Shown piece by piece: positions 34,398 through 43,319 of a stretch of 64,000 nucleotides of DNA. A model generated the notes under the pieces. That model was given only the letters and a program-made list of their open reading frames with translations. It ran no database searches and was not told the DNA's origin. The DNA comes from Polyangiaceae bacterium (lineage in GTDB: Bacteria > Myxococcota_A > Polyangia > Polyangiales > Polyangiaceae): positions 1-64,000 of the forward strand of contig JAKLKA010000010.1 of assembly GCA_023150915.1 (NCBI GenBank), read 5' to 3'. Made by a program: the position numbers and the translations under genes. Numbering within the stretch: position 1 is the stretch's first letter; every line of letters starts with the position of its first letter.

Positions 34398-35999
34398 TCA
34401 GCTGGGGGTCGAGGCGGCCTCGATCGACGGAGGCGGCAGGCTCGCACCCGGCGGCGGCCACACGCGATACGCCTGAACCGGCGCGGTCTTCCCTTTGACG
34501 CTGAACGGGGCCAGGGCCTGCTTGGGGAACTCGGGAGGAAGCCGCTCGGCGCAGAGCGCGCTGACCCAGACCTCGCCGGCCGGCGCCTGCGAGGTGAGCC
34601 GCGCCGCGAGGTTCACGGTGTCGCCGATCACCGTGTACTCCATGTGCTCGCTGCTCCCCAGGTTGCCCGCAACCAGCGGCCCGGTGCTGACGCCAATCCC
34701 TACGGCGAGCTCCCCGACCTCGGGGAACGCCCCCACCGAGTTCAGGCGTGCCACCTCGCGCTGGACTGCAATCGCGCACCGCGCGGCGCGCTCGGCGTGG
34801 TCGGCCTGGTCGATGGGGCCGTTGAACACCACCACCACCGCGTCGCCGATGAACTTGTCCAGATAGCCTTCGTGCGCGTCGATCACGGTCACGACCCGCT
34901 CGAAGTACCGATTCAAGACCCCCAGCACCTGCGCGGGTTCGAGCCGCTCGCTCATGCTGGTGAAGCCCCGAACGTCCGCGAAGAACACGCTGGCTTCGCG
35001 CAGCTCTGCCGGCAGCATGGCCTCGCCGTGCTGTTCGCGGATCCGGGTGAGCACCTGACCGCTGACGTACTTGCCGAAGGCGCGCTCCATGTTGCGAGAC
35101 AGCGTCAGATCAGAGGCCATTTGGTTGAAGGCGTGGGAAAGCTGGCGAAAGTCCCGACTGCCGCCCTCTTCGACGCGCACCGAGAGATCCCCGCGACCCA
35201 GCTGCGCAAACGCCTGGCTCAGCGGATGCAGCCGCTCCATCACGGCATCGGCCAGCTTGCCGCAGGCCGACAGCACCGCGGGAAACGCCATCAACCCGAA
35301 GGCGACCAAGAGCAGCAGCGAGACCAACGCCACGACCTCGGGCTTCTTCATCACCTCTGCCAGGCCTTCGCCCTGCAGCTTGCCTTCGGGCCCCAGATCG
35401 AGGGCGAAACCCCGGGTCTGGCTCAGGGTCTCGATGGCCGAGCGCGTGTTCATCACGACCAGGCTCAGCCCCGCCACCGCCGCCGACGCAATCGCGACCA
35501 GTGACAGCACGGCGAGTTGAATGCGTCCGCGCAGGCTCTGAACCAGCGCGCTGACCGTGACGTCGATCAGCACCACCACCAGCGTGCCGGTGGCCGCGCT
35601 GGCTGCCCAGAACCCGCCCATCACCGCCGAGAGCGCCGCGGTACCGTCGTCGCCCACCACCCCGAGCAGGCCGAGGACCATGCCGAGCACGATGCCGACG
35701 GCCAAGAGGGCCAGCGGGGACACCAGGGCCGCGACCACGCGCACGGCCGAGTTGCGGCCGACCAGGTAAGTGAACACCCTGTCTTCGACCCAGGCGCCCA
35801 GGCCGCACGCCGCCAGCACCGCGACGAGCTTGCACAAGCCGTCCAGGCTACCGAAGAGCCCGCCCCGACTCGCCGGATTGGGAATGCTGAGGGCAATGGC
35901 GCCGAGCCAGAGCCAGAGCGCGATGCGGGGCAGACGTCGCGGCACGCGCGCGGCGGGGGTGAGCACGGTGAGCGCCGTGGGTGCGTTCGACGCCGTCAT
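34398..35999 (-). CDS. Membrane-bound class III adenylate cyclase with HAMP domain
   Basis: The 533-residue protein has about six membrane segments in the first 250 residues, a HAMP region (PLSQAFAQLGRGDLSVRVEEGG, about 265-310), and a C-terminal class III cyclase domain. Catalytic features: metal-binding Asp in FFADVRGFTSMSERL, the adenine-specifying Lys in YLDKFIGDAVVVVF with the second metal Asp in GDA, and VNLAARLTS with the transition-state Asn and Arg. The Lys/Asp pattern points to ATP and cAMP rather than GTP. The membrane part, before the HAMP, probably senses an external or membrane signal. It begins 16 bp after the stop of the CX4CH lipoprotein gene, possibly in the same transcript, and is followed by the sigma factor gene. 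Confidence 0.92.
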   Translation of the reverse strand: MTASNAPTALTVLTPAARVPRRLPRIALWLWLGAIALSIPNPASRGGLFGSLDGLCKLVAVLAACGLGAWVEDRVFTYLVGRNSAVRVVAALVSPLALLAVGIVLGMVLGLLGVVGDDGTAALSAVMGGFWAASAATGTLVVVLIDVTVSALVQSLRGRIQLAVLSLVAIASAAVAGLSLVVMNTRSAIETLSQTRGFALDLGPEGKLQGEGLAEVMKKPEVVALVSLLLLVAFGLMAFPAVLSACGKLADAVMERLHPLSQAFAQLGRGDLSVRVEEGGSRDFRQLSHAFNQMASDLTLSRNMERAFGKYVSGQVLTRIREQHGEAMLPAELREASVFFADVRGFTSMSERLEPAQVLGVLNRYFERVVTVIDAHEGYLDKFIGDAVVVVFNGPIDQADHAERAARCAIAVQREVARLNSVGAFPEVGELAVGIGVSTGPLVAGNLGSSEHMEYTVIGDTVNLAARLTSQAPAGEVWVSALCAERLPPEFPKQALAPFSVKGKTAPVQAYRVWPPPGASLPPPSIEAASTPS

Positions 36000-36015
36000 C
36001 GGCGAGCAGAGTACC

Positions 36016-37032
36016 TCAGTCGGCGCACTCCACTTTCAAGGTCGTATCCCGGATGAAGGCCTGCAGGCCGCGCAGGTCCACCGAGCGATCGTTGTGGGGC
36101 ATCGGCAGCCCGCGCACGAACCAGCGGGCCAGGCGTTCCGACTCGGCCGCGCTGGGCTCGGGGCAAGTCCCGGCCGGCAGCGCCACCTGGTGCACGGTCG
36201 AGCAGCCCACGCCGGGGTTTCCGCTGAAATTCCTGGGGTTCCGCAGCAGCTTGTAGATCAAGTAGCTGTTCTCGGGCCGCCCGCGATCGATGATTGGCAT
36301 GTTGACCCCGAGGCGCGGCGGGTTCTCGAGGGTCTGGCCGGCGTTCGCGCCACTCTCGGTCTGGTGCGCGACCCGGTCGATGGCGGTTTGCGCCAGGCCT
36401 TCGACGTTGTCGAGGCGCAGGCCCATGCGTGCGCTCTCGCCGCCGTGGCAGCTGTTGCTCGAGCAACCGGCGCGCTTGTTCTCGGGAATGCCCGGGGCCA
36501 GCGCTTCGAGCAGCGCGCACGTGTCGCCGAACACCGGCGAGGGGGGCGCCGGCGGCACCGTCGCAGACTTCCGCGTTCGGAAGTCGAAGGTGAGCGGAAC
36601 GGCACCCTCGCCCAGCACGGCGCCGTCGAAAGCCCTGAATCCGAAGTCGTCGTCGGTCGCCGGCGACCGCAGCTCGACGGTGTACCGCGTGCCCGGCTCG
36701 AGCTTGGCCCCGGCGGGCAGGCGGTAGACCAAGACGCGCTCCACCACGTCGTACTCCGGCTGCGCGAACACCCCCAGGTCCTCGCTCCCGGTGAAGACCG
36801 AAATCGACTGTCGAACGGCGGTGGCCGGCAGCAAGTACCGGTCGAAGCGCAGCTCGAGCGTGGTCTCGGTGGGGACACCGCAGTCGTCCGGCGCCTCGAG
36901 GCCGCACTCCGTGCCTGCACCGGGCTCGGGATGAGCGGCGACGACCCGGAGGGGTGGCCCCTGCGAGGCGTCGAGCTCGGGAGTACCTTGATCGCAGCCG
37001 AGAACGAAGAGCGCGAGAATGGAGCCGATCAG
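36016..37032 (-). CDS. Lipoprotein with heme-like CX4CH motif
   Basis: This protein of about 338 residues has a lipoprotein signal (LIGSILALFVLGC, lipobox VLGC). A beta-rich N-terminal domain follows (TTLELRFDRYLLPATAVRQSISVF, VVERVLVYRLPAG), and then the motif GCSSNSCHGG, which fits a CX4CH heme site or a related iron-binding Cys motif. Further Cys appear in GVGCSTVHQVALPAGTC. No ATG, GTG or TTG gives a plausible start. The best candidate is a CTG at 37032 whose last two bases are shared with the TGA of the upstream helical-protein gene (cTGA). The context, downstream of a 13-heme cytochrome and an outer-membrane barrel, suggests a role in electron transfer, but heme binding is not proven. 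Confidence 0.7.
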   Translation of the reverse strand: MIGSILALFVLGCDQGTPELDASQGPPLRVVAAHPEPGAGTECGLEAPDDCGVPTETTLELRFDRYLLPATAVRQSISVFTGSEDLGVFAQPEYDVVERVLVYRLPAGAKLEPGTRYTVELRSPATDDDFGFRAFDGAVLGEGAVPLTFDFRTRKSATVPPAPPSPVFGDTCALLEALAPGIPENKRAGCSSNSCHGGESARMGLRLDNVEGLAQTAIDRVAHQTESGANAGQTLENPPRLGVNMPIIDRGRPENSYLIYKLLRNPRNFSGNPGVGCSTVHQVALPAGTCPEPSAAESERLARWFVRGLPMPHNDRSVDLRGLQAFIRDTTLKVECAD

Positions 37033-37283
37033 CTCTCGGCGTACATCTGCAGCTGCTCGCGCACGGTGGACTCGCTCACGCCGGTGCGGATGTGATCCTT
37101 CAGGCAGTCGGCCAGAGTGATCAGGAGGTCGTCGATCCCCTTTTCCTCGATCACTTTGGACAAGAGGGCACGCGCCTCGCGGCTGTCGTCCTCGCGGAGG
37201 AACTCCCGCACCTTCTCGACGGAGATGTCCCCCTGAAAGTCCAAGTACATGTTTTCCAAGAGATAGCGGACGAGCTCCTTCAC
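37029..37283 (-). CDS. Small helical protein, 84 aa
   Basis: The protein is short, acidic and highly charged: VKELVRYLLENMYLDFQGDISVEKVREFLREDDSREARALLSKVIEEKGIDD and onwards. It is predicted to be almost all alpha-helical, with no membrane segment or signal. Start is GTG at 37283 with AGGAGG about 7 nt upstream, one of the clearest ribosome-binding sites in the window. Its stop overlaps the CTG start of the downstream lipoprotein. A regulator or adaptor role is possible; I do not recognise a family. Confidence 0.75.
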   Translation of the reverse strand: MKELVRYLLENMYLDFQGDISVEKVREFLREDDSREARALLSKVIEEKGIDDLLITLADCLKDHIRTGVSESTVREQLQMYAES

Positions 37284-37421
37284 TCGGGGCCTCCTGCAAA
37301 AGGGGTACCGGCACACAGGGCGCCGGCGGAGCCTCGCTATACCCCCCACCCGAACACTCCGGCAAGCGGATTGAGCCCCGGTACGCGAAATTCCTCAGCC
37401 GTCGCGTGCCATTCTGGGACA

Positions 37422-38810
37422 TCAACGGCACTCCTGCAGCTTGGAGTCCGCGGGATCGTGACAAACCAGGCAGGGACGCGCGTTTCGGCGCAGGGCGCCC
37501 GCGCAGCGGTCGCGGAAGCTGCGGGGGTGGGGGTTCACGCCCTGCCCGCCAAATCCCGAATCGCCCAGACCAGCCGGCCCCGTCTTGGGACCGAAGCCGC
37601 GGCCACCGCGCGCCGGGGTCGCGTGGCACGTCGCGCAGTCTCGCTCGACGTGGCAGCTGGCGCAGGCGTTGATGTTGCGCTGCGCCTCCCAGGCGTGGTG
37701 CTGCGACGAGCGCGGCGGGTTCGACCAGACCTCGGGCGGCGGATGGAAGCGACCGCGGCCCCCGAAGTTGGCGTACGGCCCGCTCATCGAGACGCCCGCG
37801 CGCTGGTGACAGCCGACGCAGAAGCTCTGCTGGCGGTGGCAACTGGTGCAGCTGGGGTCGTTCTGACGGGCCGCAACCGGATGCATGCTGATCCAGTCGT
37901 TCGGGTGGATCTGGCGGGGGCGCACCCGGCCGTCGTGGCAGTCGGTGCAGAACCGCTCTTGATGACAGCTGGCGCACAGCTGGCTGTCGTTGCCGGCAAC
38001 CTGTTTGTGGCGCTGCACCCAGTCGGCGCCGTGGCCCGCGTCGTGCAACCACTGAGGCGGCCGGAGGGTGCCGGCGGAAAACCGGGTCTTCATCACGGCG
38101 CCCTTCTCGGTCAGATGGCAGGTGACGCACTCGCCCCGGGCCTGCCCGCGCGCCGGGCCCGGCATCTGGTGACAGACGAAGCACCCCTTCATGCGTGGCA
38201 GCTGATCGCGTGTCGCCAGCTCGATGTTCTCGACGGCGCCGTGGCACTGCGAGCAGGCAATGTTGCGACGAACGTGCAGCGCGTGGTTCATCCGCAGGTT
38301 CGGCGCTGGCATCACCATCCGCGCCACGCGGTTTCCGTCCCCGGGCTTGTAGCCAAGGTGGCAGAACCCGCACTGAGCCATCAGCGCGTCGTCATCGGTC
38401 GTGACCGCCGAGAGGTCACGATGATCGCTGCCGTGGCAAGCGTCGCAACGCGTGGGCCGAGGCAAGAGCGAGTCTTTGCTGGCCTGGCTGGTCTTGGCCG
38501 CGTCGTGGCAGGTGGTGCAGGTCAGCCCCAGCTCTTTGACGTGCTTCTTGTGGTTGAAACGGATCGTGAGCTGCTGCGGCGGGAAGATCACCGGGCTGGG
38601 GCCGCCGTCCCCCGAAACGGCCCCAGGAGGGCGATCCGCCAGAGGAACCGGAGCATTCCCGGGCAACGGCGCCAGACCGCGCACCACGGCCTGGGGTGCG
38701 GCCGGCGCCGCGGGCCTGGCAGGCGAGCTCTGAGCGCGCGCCAAGTCCAGGCCCAGACCCAGCGCAAGCGCGGTGGCGCACGTCAGGGCAAGCAGCCACA
38801 GCGCCCTCAT
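37422..38810 (-). CDS. 13-heme c-type cytochrome
   Basis: The 462-residue protein has a Sec signal peptide (RALWLLALTCATALALGLGLDLARA) and thirteen CxxCH heme-attachment motifs: CTTCH, CDACH, CGFCH, CSQCH, CFVCH, CVTCH, CASCH, CTDCH, CTSCH, CVGCH, CASCH, CATCH and CLVCH. Many further His residues could be distal ligands (RFNHKKHVKEL, RMNHALHVRRN). The ATG at 38810 is used; it overlaps the stop of the upstream barrel gene (ATGA). Together with the barrel it resembles the porin-cytochrome modules that carry electrons across the outer membrane in some Gram-negatives. The true electron donor and acceptor cannot be deduced from this sequence. A 138-bp gap separates it from the downstream small protein. 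Confidence 0.93.
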   Translation of the reverse strand: MRALWLLALTCATALALGLGLDLARAQSSPARPAAPAAPQAVVRGLAPLPGNAPVPLADRPPGAVSGDGGPSPVIFPPQQLTIRFNHKKHVKELGLTCTTCHDAAKTSQASKDSLLPRPTRCDACHGSDHRDLSAVTTDDDALMAQCGFCHLGYKPGDGNRVARMVMPAPNLRMNHALHVRRNIACSQCHGAVENIELATRDQLPRMKGCFVCHQMPGPARGQARGECVTCHLTEKGAVMKTRFSAGTLRPPQWLHDAGHGADWVQRHKQVAGNDSQLCASCHQERFCTDCHDGRVRPRQIHPNDWISMHPVAARQNDPSCTSCHRQQSFCVGCHQRAGVSMSGPYANFGGRGRFHPPPEVWSNPPRSSQHHAWEAQRNINACASCHVERDCATCHATPARGGRGFGPKTGPAGLGDSGFGGQGVNPHPRSFRDRCAGALRRNARPCLVCHDPADSKLQECR

Positions 38811-40324
38811 TTGAGCACCGTGAGGTCCAGGGTGGCGAGCAGGCGGTAGCGCTGCCCCACGAGCCGGTTGGTGCTGTGCTCCCACTCGAGCCCAATCCGC
38901 GTCTCGTCGAATGGGCGGATGCCGCCGCCCGCGACGTAAGAGAAGCTGGTCGCAGATCGGTCGGGTCGCAGCCCATCTTCCCAGTCGTAGACCGAGACGA
39001 TCGCGAGCGTGTCGTACAGGCCTTGATCGAAGGTCTGATTCAACGTGACGTCGCCCCCCACCCGGTGGCCTCGGCGCCCCGTTTCAGTCGCGCCGCGCAG
39101 GCCAGCGCTGCCGTCGGACCAGCGGTGGCGACCCGCGAGGTTGACCACCCAATCCGAGAGCCGCCCCGTCTCGCTGCGATCCGGATCGCGGTCTTGCTGC
39201 TCGACCGTGCCGTAGGTGCCGCTGTCCCCCTCGGTCTCGAACACCTTCACCCCGCTCGAGAGCGCCAGGTCGAAGCGCCGGGACGGCCGCCACTCGCCCC
39301 GACCGAGCAGCGTGGTCATCCCGCTGTGGGTGAACCAGTTCCAGATCGAGTCGCCGTCGAACGTCGGATAGTAGTAGTCGTAGTCCGCTCCGACGGTGAT
39401 CTGGTCGGTGGTGTACCAGTCCAGGGCGAGCGCGCGTTCGCTCACCACCTGATTGTAGAAATCGTAGACGAGGCTGCCCCGCGCGGCCCCCAGCGTGGGC
39501 TCGGTGGCGCGGACCGAATACCCGATCCGCTCGCTGGATACGCGATCGCCGCCCACCCGCTGAAAACCGCCGCCGGTATCGGGAAACGGCGACACCACCA
39601 CGCGGTCTCGATTGATCACCTTGCGGTACGAAAGCCTGCCGTGAACGAAGTGCACGCCGACGCTCTCGAGCGCGACGCCGAACGCCGGCGCCAGCCGGGA
39701 CTCGCTGAGGAAATAGGGTGCCTGGTTCAGCTCCAGCTCGTCACGATTGCCGCGGTACACGCCGTCGGACGCGTAGCGCTCGGTACCGAGCAGCATGGGC
39801 AGGCCGCCGCGTTGTTCGAAGCCCGCATACGCTTCCAGCTGGAAGTACGCGGGCGTGGTCAGCCGCACCAGGCCACCGTCGAACGACCACCAGCCGAGCG
39901 AGTCGGTGACGTACTGGCGCCCCGCGCGGAACCCCACCCAGCCGCCGAGATAGTTCCGACCCTCGAGGTAGGCGTACATCACGTCGACGGGCGATTGCAC
40001 CAGATCGGGCACGAAGGTGCCGGGCTGGCGCGGATTGGTTTCGTACCGCTCTTTGCCGAAGTCTGCGTCCAGCCGGAGCCGCGCCCGGAACGCAAGCTGC
40101 GGCCCGTACGGCACGAAGTCACCCTGGATGTCGTACACGCTGAGCGCGAGCGCCTGCGTGTACCGGCGCCGCCGCACGATGGGGTCACCCCAGGGCGAGC
40201 GCAGTGTGTAGAACTGCGCGTCGCTGGTCGCGGCCACCTCGGCTTCGTACGCTCGCGCAGGCGTGACTTCGCAGAGCAGCGTCAGTGCGCCCAGGACGAC
40301 CAAGCTCGAAGGGCGAACTCCCAT
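38807..40324 (-). CDS. Outer-membrane beta-barrel protein next to multiheme cytochrome
   Basis: The protein of about 505 residues has a signal peptide (SSLVVLGALTLLCEVTPARA) followed by alternating amphipathic strands typical of an outer-membrane barrel (YTQALALSVYDIQGDFV, LAFRARLRLDADFG, WVGFRAGRQYVTDSLGWW, VGADYDYYYPTFDGD, YRLLATLDLTVLK). It ends in hydrophobic/aromatic strands suited to BAM insertion. No heme motif or metal site is visible. Starts at 40324 and 40345 are both possible; the shorter one is used. Its stop overlaps the cytochrome start by 4 nt. The association suggests a porin that holds the cytochrome in the outer membrane, as in MtrB/Pcc-like systems, though primary sequence similarity to those families was not tested. 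Confidence 0.82.
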   Translation of the reverse strand: MGVRPSSLVVLGALTLLCEVTPARAYEAEVAATSDAQFYTLRSPWGDPIVRRRRYTQALALSVYDIQGDFVPYGPQLAFRARLRLDADFGKERYETNPRQPGTFVPDLVQSPVDVMYAYLEGRNYLGGWVGFRAGRQYVTDSLGWWSFDGGLVRLTTPAYFQLEAYAGFEQRGGLPMLLGTERYASDGVYRGNRDELELNQAPYFLSESRLAPAFGVALESVGVHFVHGRLSYRKVINRDRVVVSPFPDTGGGFQRVGGDRVSSERIGYSVRATEPTLGAARGSLVYDFYNQVVSERALALDWYTTDQITVGADYDYYYPTFDGDSIWNWFTHSGMTTLLGRGEWRPSRRFDLALSSGVKVFETEGDSGTYGTVEQQDRDPDRSETGRLSDWVVNLAGRHRWSDGSAGLRGATETGRRGHRVGGDVTLNQTFDQGLYDTLAIVSVYDWEDGLRPDRSATSFSYVAGGGIRPFDETRIGLEWEHSTNRLVGQRYRLLATLDLTVLK

Positions 40325-40491
40325 GGGACCGCGAGCCCCGAGCATCGTCGAGCGAACTTCCAGCTGTCAACTCGCGGCCCGGACCTCGACCCGCGGGTGG
40401 AGCGGGCCCAGGTCCGCCGCGGCTGAGCGGGCCCAAGGGGCCGGCCGGCCGCGGGCAGCGCTGTTCGGGCGCCGCCCTCGACAGCGAGCGC

Positions 40492-41853
40492 TCAGGGGAA
40501 GATCTCGCGCTCTTCGTAGACGCGCTGCAGACGTTCGAGCGCCACGCAATAGCACGCGGTGCGATAGTCGGTCTGGTGCTGCCGGGTCGCGTGCACCACG
40601 CGGCTGTAGGCGTGTTCCATCGCGTCCTTCAGCCGCCGGTCGACCTCGGCCAGGTCCCACGACTCGCTGCGGCGATTCTGCACCCACTCGTAGTAGCTGA
40701 CGGTCACGCCACCGCCGTTGGCCAGGACGTCGGGCAAGATCTCGATGCCCTTCTTCAAGAGCACGGCCTCGCCTTCCGGACTGCAGGGGCCATTCGCGCC
40801 CTCGGCGATCAGCTTCACGTTCAACGCCTCGGCCTCGGCGGGCCCGATCTGGTTCTCGAGGGCGGCCGGCACGAAGATGTCCCCTTGGAGCGAGAAGAAC
40901 TCTTCGCGCGTGATGGCCTTGCCGTTGGGGTAACCGGCAATGCTGCCCTTCTCCTCGACGTACTTCTGCAGCCGGTGGGCGTTGAACCCCTCGGGGTTGT
41001 AGAGATAGCCCGTGTGATCGCCCACCGCGGCCAGCGACACACCCAGGTGGCTGAGCAGCACGGCGGTGTGTGAGCCCACGTTGCCAAAGCCCTGCACCAA
41101 CAGCTTCTTGCCCTCGAGGTCGAAGTGGTTGCGCTTGGCCCACTCCAAGATGCAGTACACCAGGCCCTGGCCGGTGGCCTTTTCGCGCCCCACGGTGCCG
41201 CCGCTGGCGATGGGCTTGCCGGTGACCACGCCCAGCACGGCCTGCTTCTGCACCATGCCGACGGTGTTCATGTAGGTGTCCATGGCCCACGCCATGGTTT
41301 GCGCGTTGGTGCCCATGTCGGGCGCGGGGATGTCGTAGTCCGGGCCGATGTTGCCGCCGAGCGCGTGGAAGAAGCGGCGCGTGATGCGCTGCAGCTCGTT
41401 GCGGCTCACGGTGCGCGGGTTGAACTTGATGCCGCCCTTGCCACCGCCGAACGGCAGGCCCATGAGCGAGCACTTCCAGGTCATGAGCGCGGCGAGCGCC
41501 TTGAAGTCGTCGAGGCTGGCGCTCTCGTGGAAGCGCATGCCGCCCTTGTACGGGCCCAGGATGTTCGAGTGCTGGATGCGATAGCCCTTGAAGAGACGCA
41601 CCTGCCCACTGTCCATCTTCACCGGGAAGTGGCAGATGATCTCGTTCTTCGGTTGGCTCAGGATCTGGTGGATGTAATCGGGCAGCTGGATGAGCTTCGC
41701 GGCCTTGTCGAGGTAGCGCTGGACGACGTGGAAGAACTCGTAGCGGGGCTGCCCCGGGGGCAGGTTGGTGGGCGACGAGACGGCCTCTTCGTCGTGGCGA
41801 CGGGACGAGGGAGCGGGTTCGTTGATGGCGGGGCGTGACGGGGTAGCGCTCAT
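40492..41853 (-). CDS. gdhA: Glu/Leu/Phe/Val dehydrogenase (glutamate dehydrogenase-like)
   Basis: The 453-residue protein has the classic dehydrogenase signature: KGGMRFHESASLDDFKALAALMTWKCSLMGLPFGGGKGGIKFNP (with catalytic Lys), GNIGPDYDIPAPDMGTNAQTMAWAMDTY, and VTGKPIASGGTVGREKATGQG. The NAD(P)-binding motif GFGNVGSHTAVLL follows. The final segment EWVQNRRSESWDLAEVDRRLKDAM fits hexameric glutamate dehydrogenases. Cofactor choice is not readable with confidence. The ATG at 41853 is preferred. The enzyme links amino acid and 2-oxoglutarate pools. It lies upstream of the barrel operon, with a 167-bp spacing that contains GC-rich inverted repeats but no clear T-rich terminator. Confidence 0.92.
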   Translation of the reverse strand: MSATPSRPAINEPAPSSRRHDEEAVSSPTNLPPGQPRYEFFHVVQRYLDKAAKLIQLPDYIHQILSQPKNEIICHFPVKMDSGQVRLFKGYRIQHSNILGPYKGGMRFHESASLDDFKALAALMTWKCSLMGLPFGGGKGGIKFNPRTVSRNELQRITRRFFHALGGNIGPDYDIPAPDMGTNAQTMAWAMDTYMNTVGMVQKQAVLGVVTGKPIASGGTVGREKATGQGLVYCILEWAKRNHFDLEGKKLLVQGFGNVGSHTAVLLSHLGVSLAAVGDHTGYLYNPEGFNAHRLQKYVEEKGSIAGYPNGKAITREEFFSLQGDIFVPAALENQIGPAEAEALNVKLIAEGANGPCSPEGEAVLLKKGIEILPDVLANGGGVTVSYYEWVQNRRSESWDLAEVDRRLKDAMEHAYSRVVHATRQHQTDYRTACYCVALERLQRVYEEREIFP

Positions 41854-41939
41854 GGCAAACGCGATCTTCTCGCATGCGCCCAAATCGCGGTCAGCCCATT
41901 TTTCGTCAACGCATCGCGTTAGCGTGTCGTCCGTCAGGC

Positions 41940-42755
41940 TCAGCGGAAGGCGGTGTAGAGGTAGACGATCGGGCTGACGATCAGCAGGGCGTCGACGCGG
42001 TCGAGCAACCCGCCGTGCCCCGGCACGATCCACCCGCTGTCTTTGATGCCCGTCGAGCGCTTCAGCAGCGATTCGACCAGGTCGCCCATCTGCCCCAGGG
42101 CGCCGGCAAAGATTGCGAGCGGCACGGCGTGCGTGATCGGGATGCTGGGCAAGTACCACAGGCTCGCGACCACCGCTCCGAGCGTGGCGCCGGCCAGCGA
42201 GCCGTAGAACCCTTCGCGGGTCTTCTTGGGGCTGACCTTCTCGTACAGCTTGTGCTTGCCGAGGAAGCGCCCCGCGAAGTAGCCGCCGGTGTCCGCCAAC
42301 CAGGCAAACGTCAGCGTCATCACCACCCAGCGCGGGCCGTCGGCGCCCATGTCGCGACGCAGGAGCGCGATGGTGCAGAACAGCGCCCCGACGTAGAACG
42401 GCGCGGCCACGTTGGCCATGATCCGAAGGCCCGCCGTCTCGATCTGGCCCAGCCGCCAGAGCGGCAGCAACACCCCCACGATGGGCACGGCGCAGAAGAC
42501 CGCGAGCAGCACCCGGGCGTCTCGGGTGGCGAGGTACACCGCCAGGCTCACCGCGAGGGTGAGCCCGACACCGATGCCCTGCGCCACGCGATCGCCCGGA
42601 TGCGTCATGGCGAAGAGCTCGCTGGCACCCACCGCCGTGGCTGCGGCGACCAGCGCATAGAAACCCCAGGCCGGGCCCACGAAGAGCAGCGCCAAGAGGA
42701 GCGGCACGAACACGACGGCCGTGAGCACGCGCACGGTGAGGTTGCTCTTCGCCAA
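41940..42755 (-). CDS. cdsA: Phosphatidate cytidylyltransferase
   Basis: The 271-residue inner-membrane enzyme forms CDP-diacylglycerol from phosphatidate and CTP, the branch point of phospholipid synthesis. About seven membrane helices are predicted. The signature segment SLLKRSTGIKDSGWIVPGHGGLLDRVDALL near the C terminus contains the Lys/Arg, Asp and GHGG residues that define the CdsA family. WLADTGGYFAGRFLGKHKLYEKVSPKKTREG is the other conserved region. It is on the minus strand, 86 bp from the GDH gene. The region between this gene and the divergent archease (42756-42884) has no other gene. Confidence 0.93.
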   Translation of the reverse strand: MAKSNLTVRVLTAVVFVPLLLALLFVGPAWGFYALVAAATAVGASELFAMTHPGDRVAQGIGVGLTLAVSLAVYLATRDARVLLAVFCAVPIVGVLLPLWRLGQIETAGLRIMANVAAPFYVGALFCTIALLRRDMGADGPRWVVMTLTFAWLADTGGYFAGRFLGKHKLYEKVSPKKTREGFYGSLAGATLGAVVASLWYLPSIPITHAVPLAIFAGALGQMGDLVESLLKRSTGIKDSGWIVPGHGGLLDRVDALLIVSPIVYLYTAFR

Positions 42756-42884
42756 GCGGGGGGCTGGTTAGAGCATTTGGCGCCGCGCGGGAACCATCGG
42801 CGGAACGATCCGCGACTTTGTCGGCGGAAAGCCGCCGCCCCGGGGTTGGCGCGCGCGGCCGCCCCCGGGCAAGCTACCCGCGCC

Positions 42885-43319
42885 GTGCGATTGCGCCGCC
42901 CCGTACCCTACGAAGAGCTGGACCACACCGCCGACGCGGGGGTGATCGTCCACGGGCGCTGCAAGGAAGAAGCGCTCGCCCGACTGGTGCTCGCCTACGC
43001 GGATCTGGTGACGGGTGGCGCCCCGGTGGCCACGGGCGCCGACCGGGTGGTCGAGGTCGCTCCAGGTGATCTCGCGGCGGTGGCGGTCGACGTGTTGCGC
43101 GAGCTCCTCTTCCGTCTCGAGACCGAGCGCTGGGTCCCCGAGAGCTGCGAGGTCGTCCACTTCGACCCACAGCGCGGCGCTCGGCTCGTGATCGGCTCCG
43201 CGCCCTACGACCCCGTCGCCCACGCAGACGGTCTGGTGCTCAAAGCGGTGACGCTGCACGCGGCGCGTTTCGAGCCCGAAGGCAGCGGTTGGGTTGCTGC
43301 GATAGTGTTCGACGTATGA
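42885..43319 (+). CDS. Archease family protein
   Basis: The 144-residue protein begins at GTG with a short basic stretch, then YEELDHTADAGVIVHGRCKEEAL, which holds the conserved HTAD segment of archease. LVLKAVTLHAARFEPEGSGWVAAIVFDV at the C terminus is the second signature, with the conserved Asp next to the end. Archease promotes guanylylation and multiple turnover by the RNA ligase RtcB, whose gene directly follows and overlaps by 4 nt (ATGA). A TACCCG element is 4 nt before the start, so the message may be leaderless. It is divergent from cdsA. Confidence 0.9.
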   Translation: MRLRRPVPYEELDHTADAGVIVHGRCKEEALARLVLAYADLVTGGAPVATGADRVVEVAPGDLAAVAVDVLRELLFRLETERWVPESCEVVHFDPQRGARLVIGSAPYDPVAHADGLVLKAVTLHAARFEPEGSGWVAAIVFDV

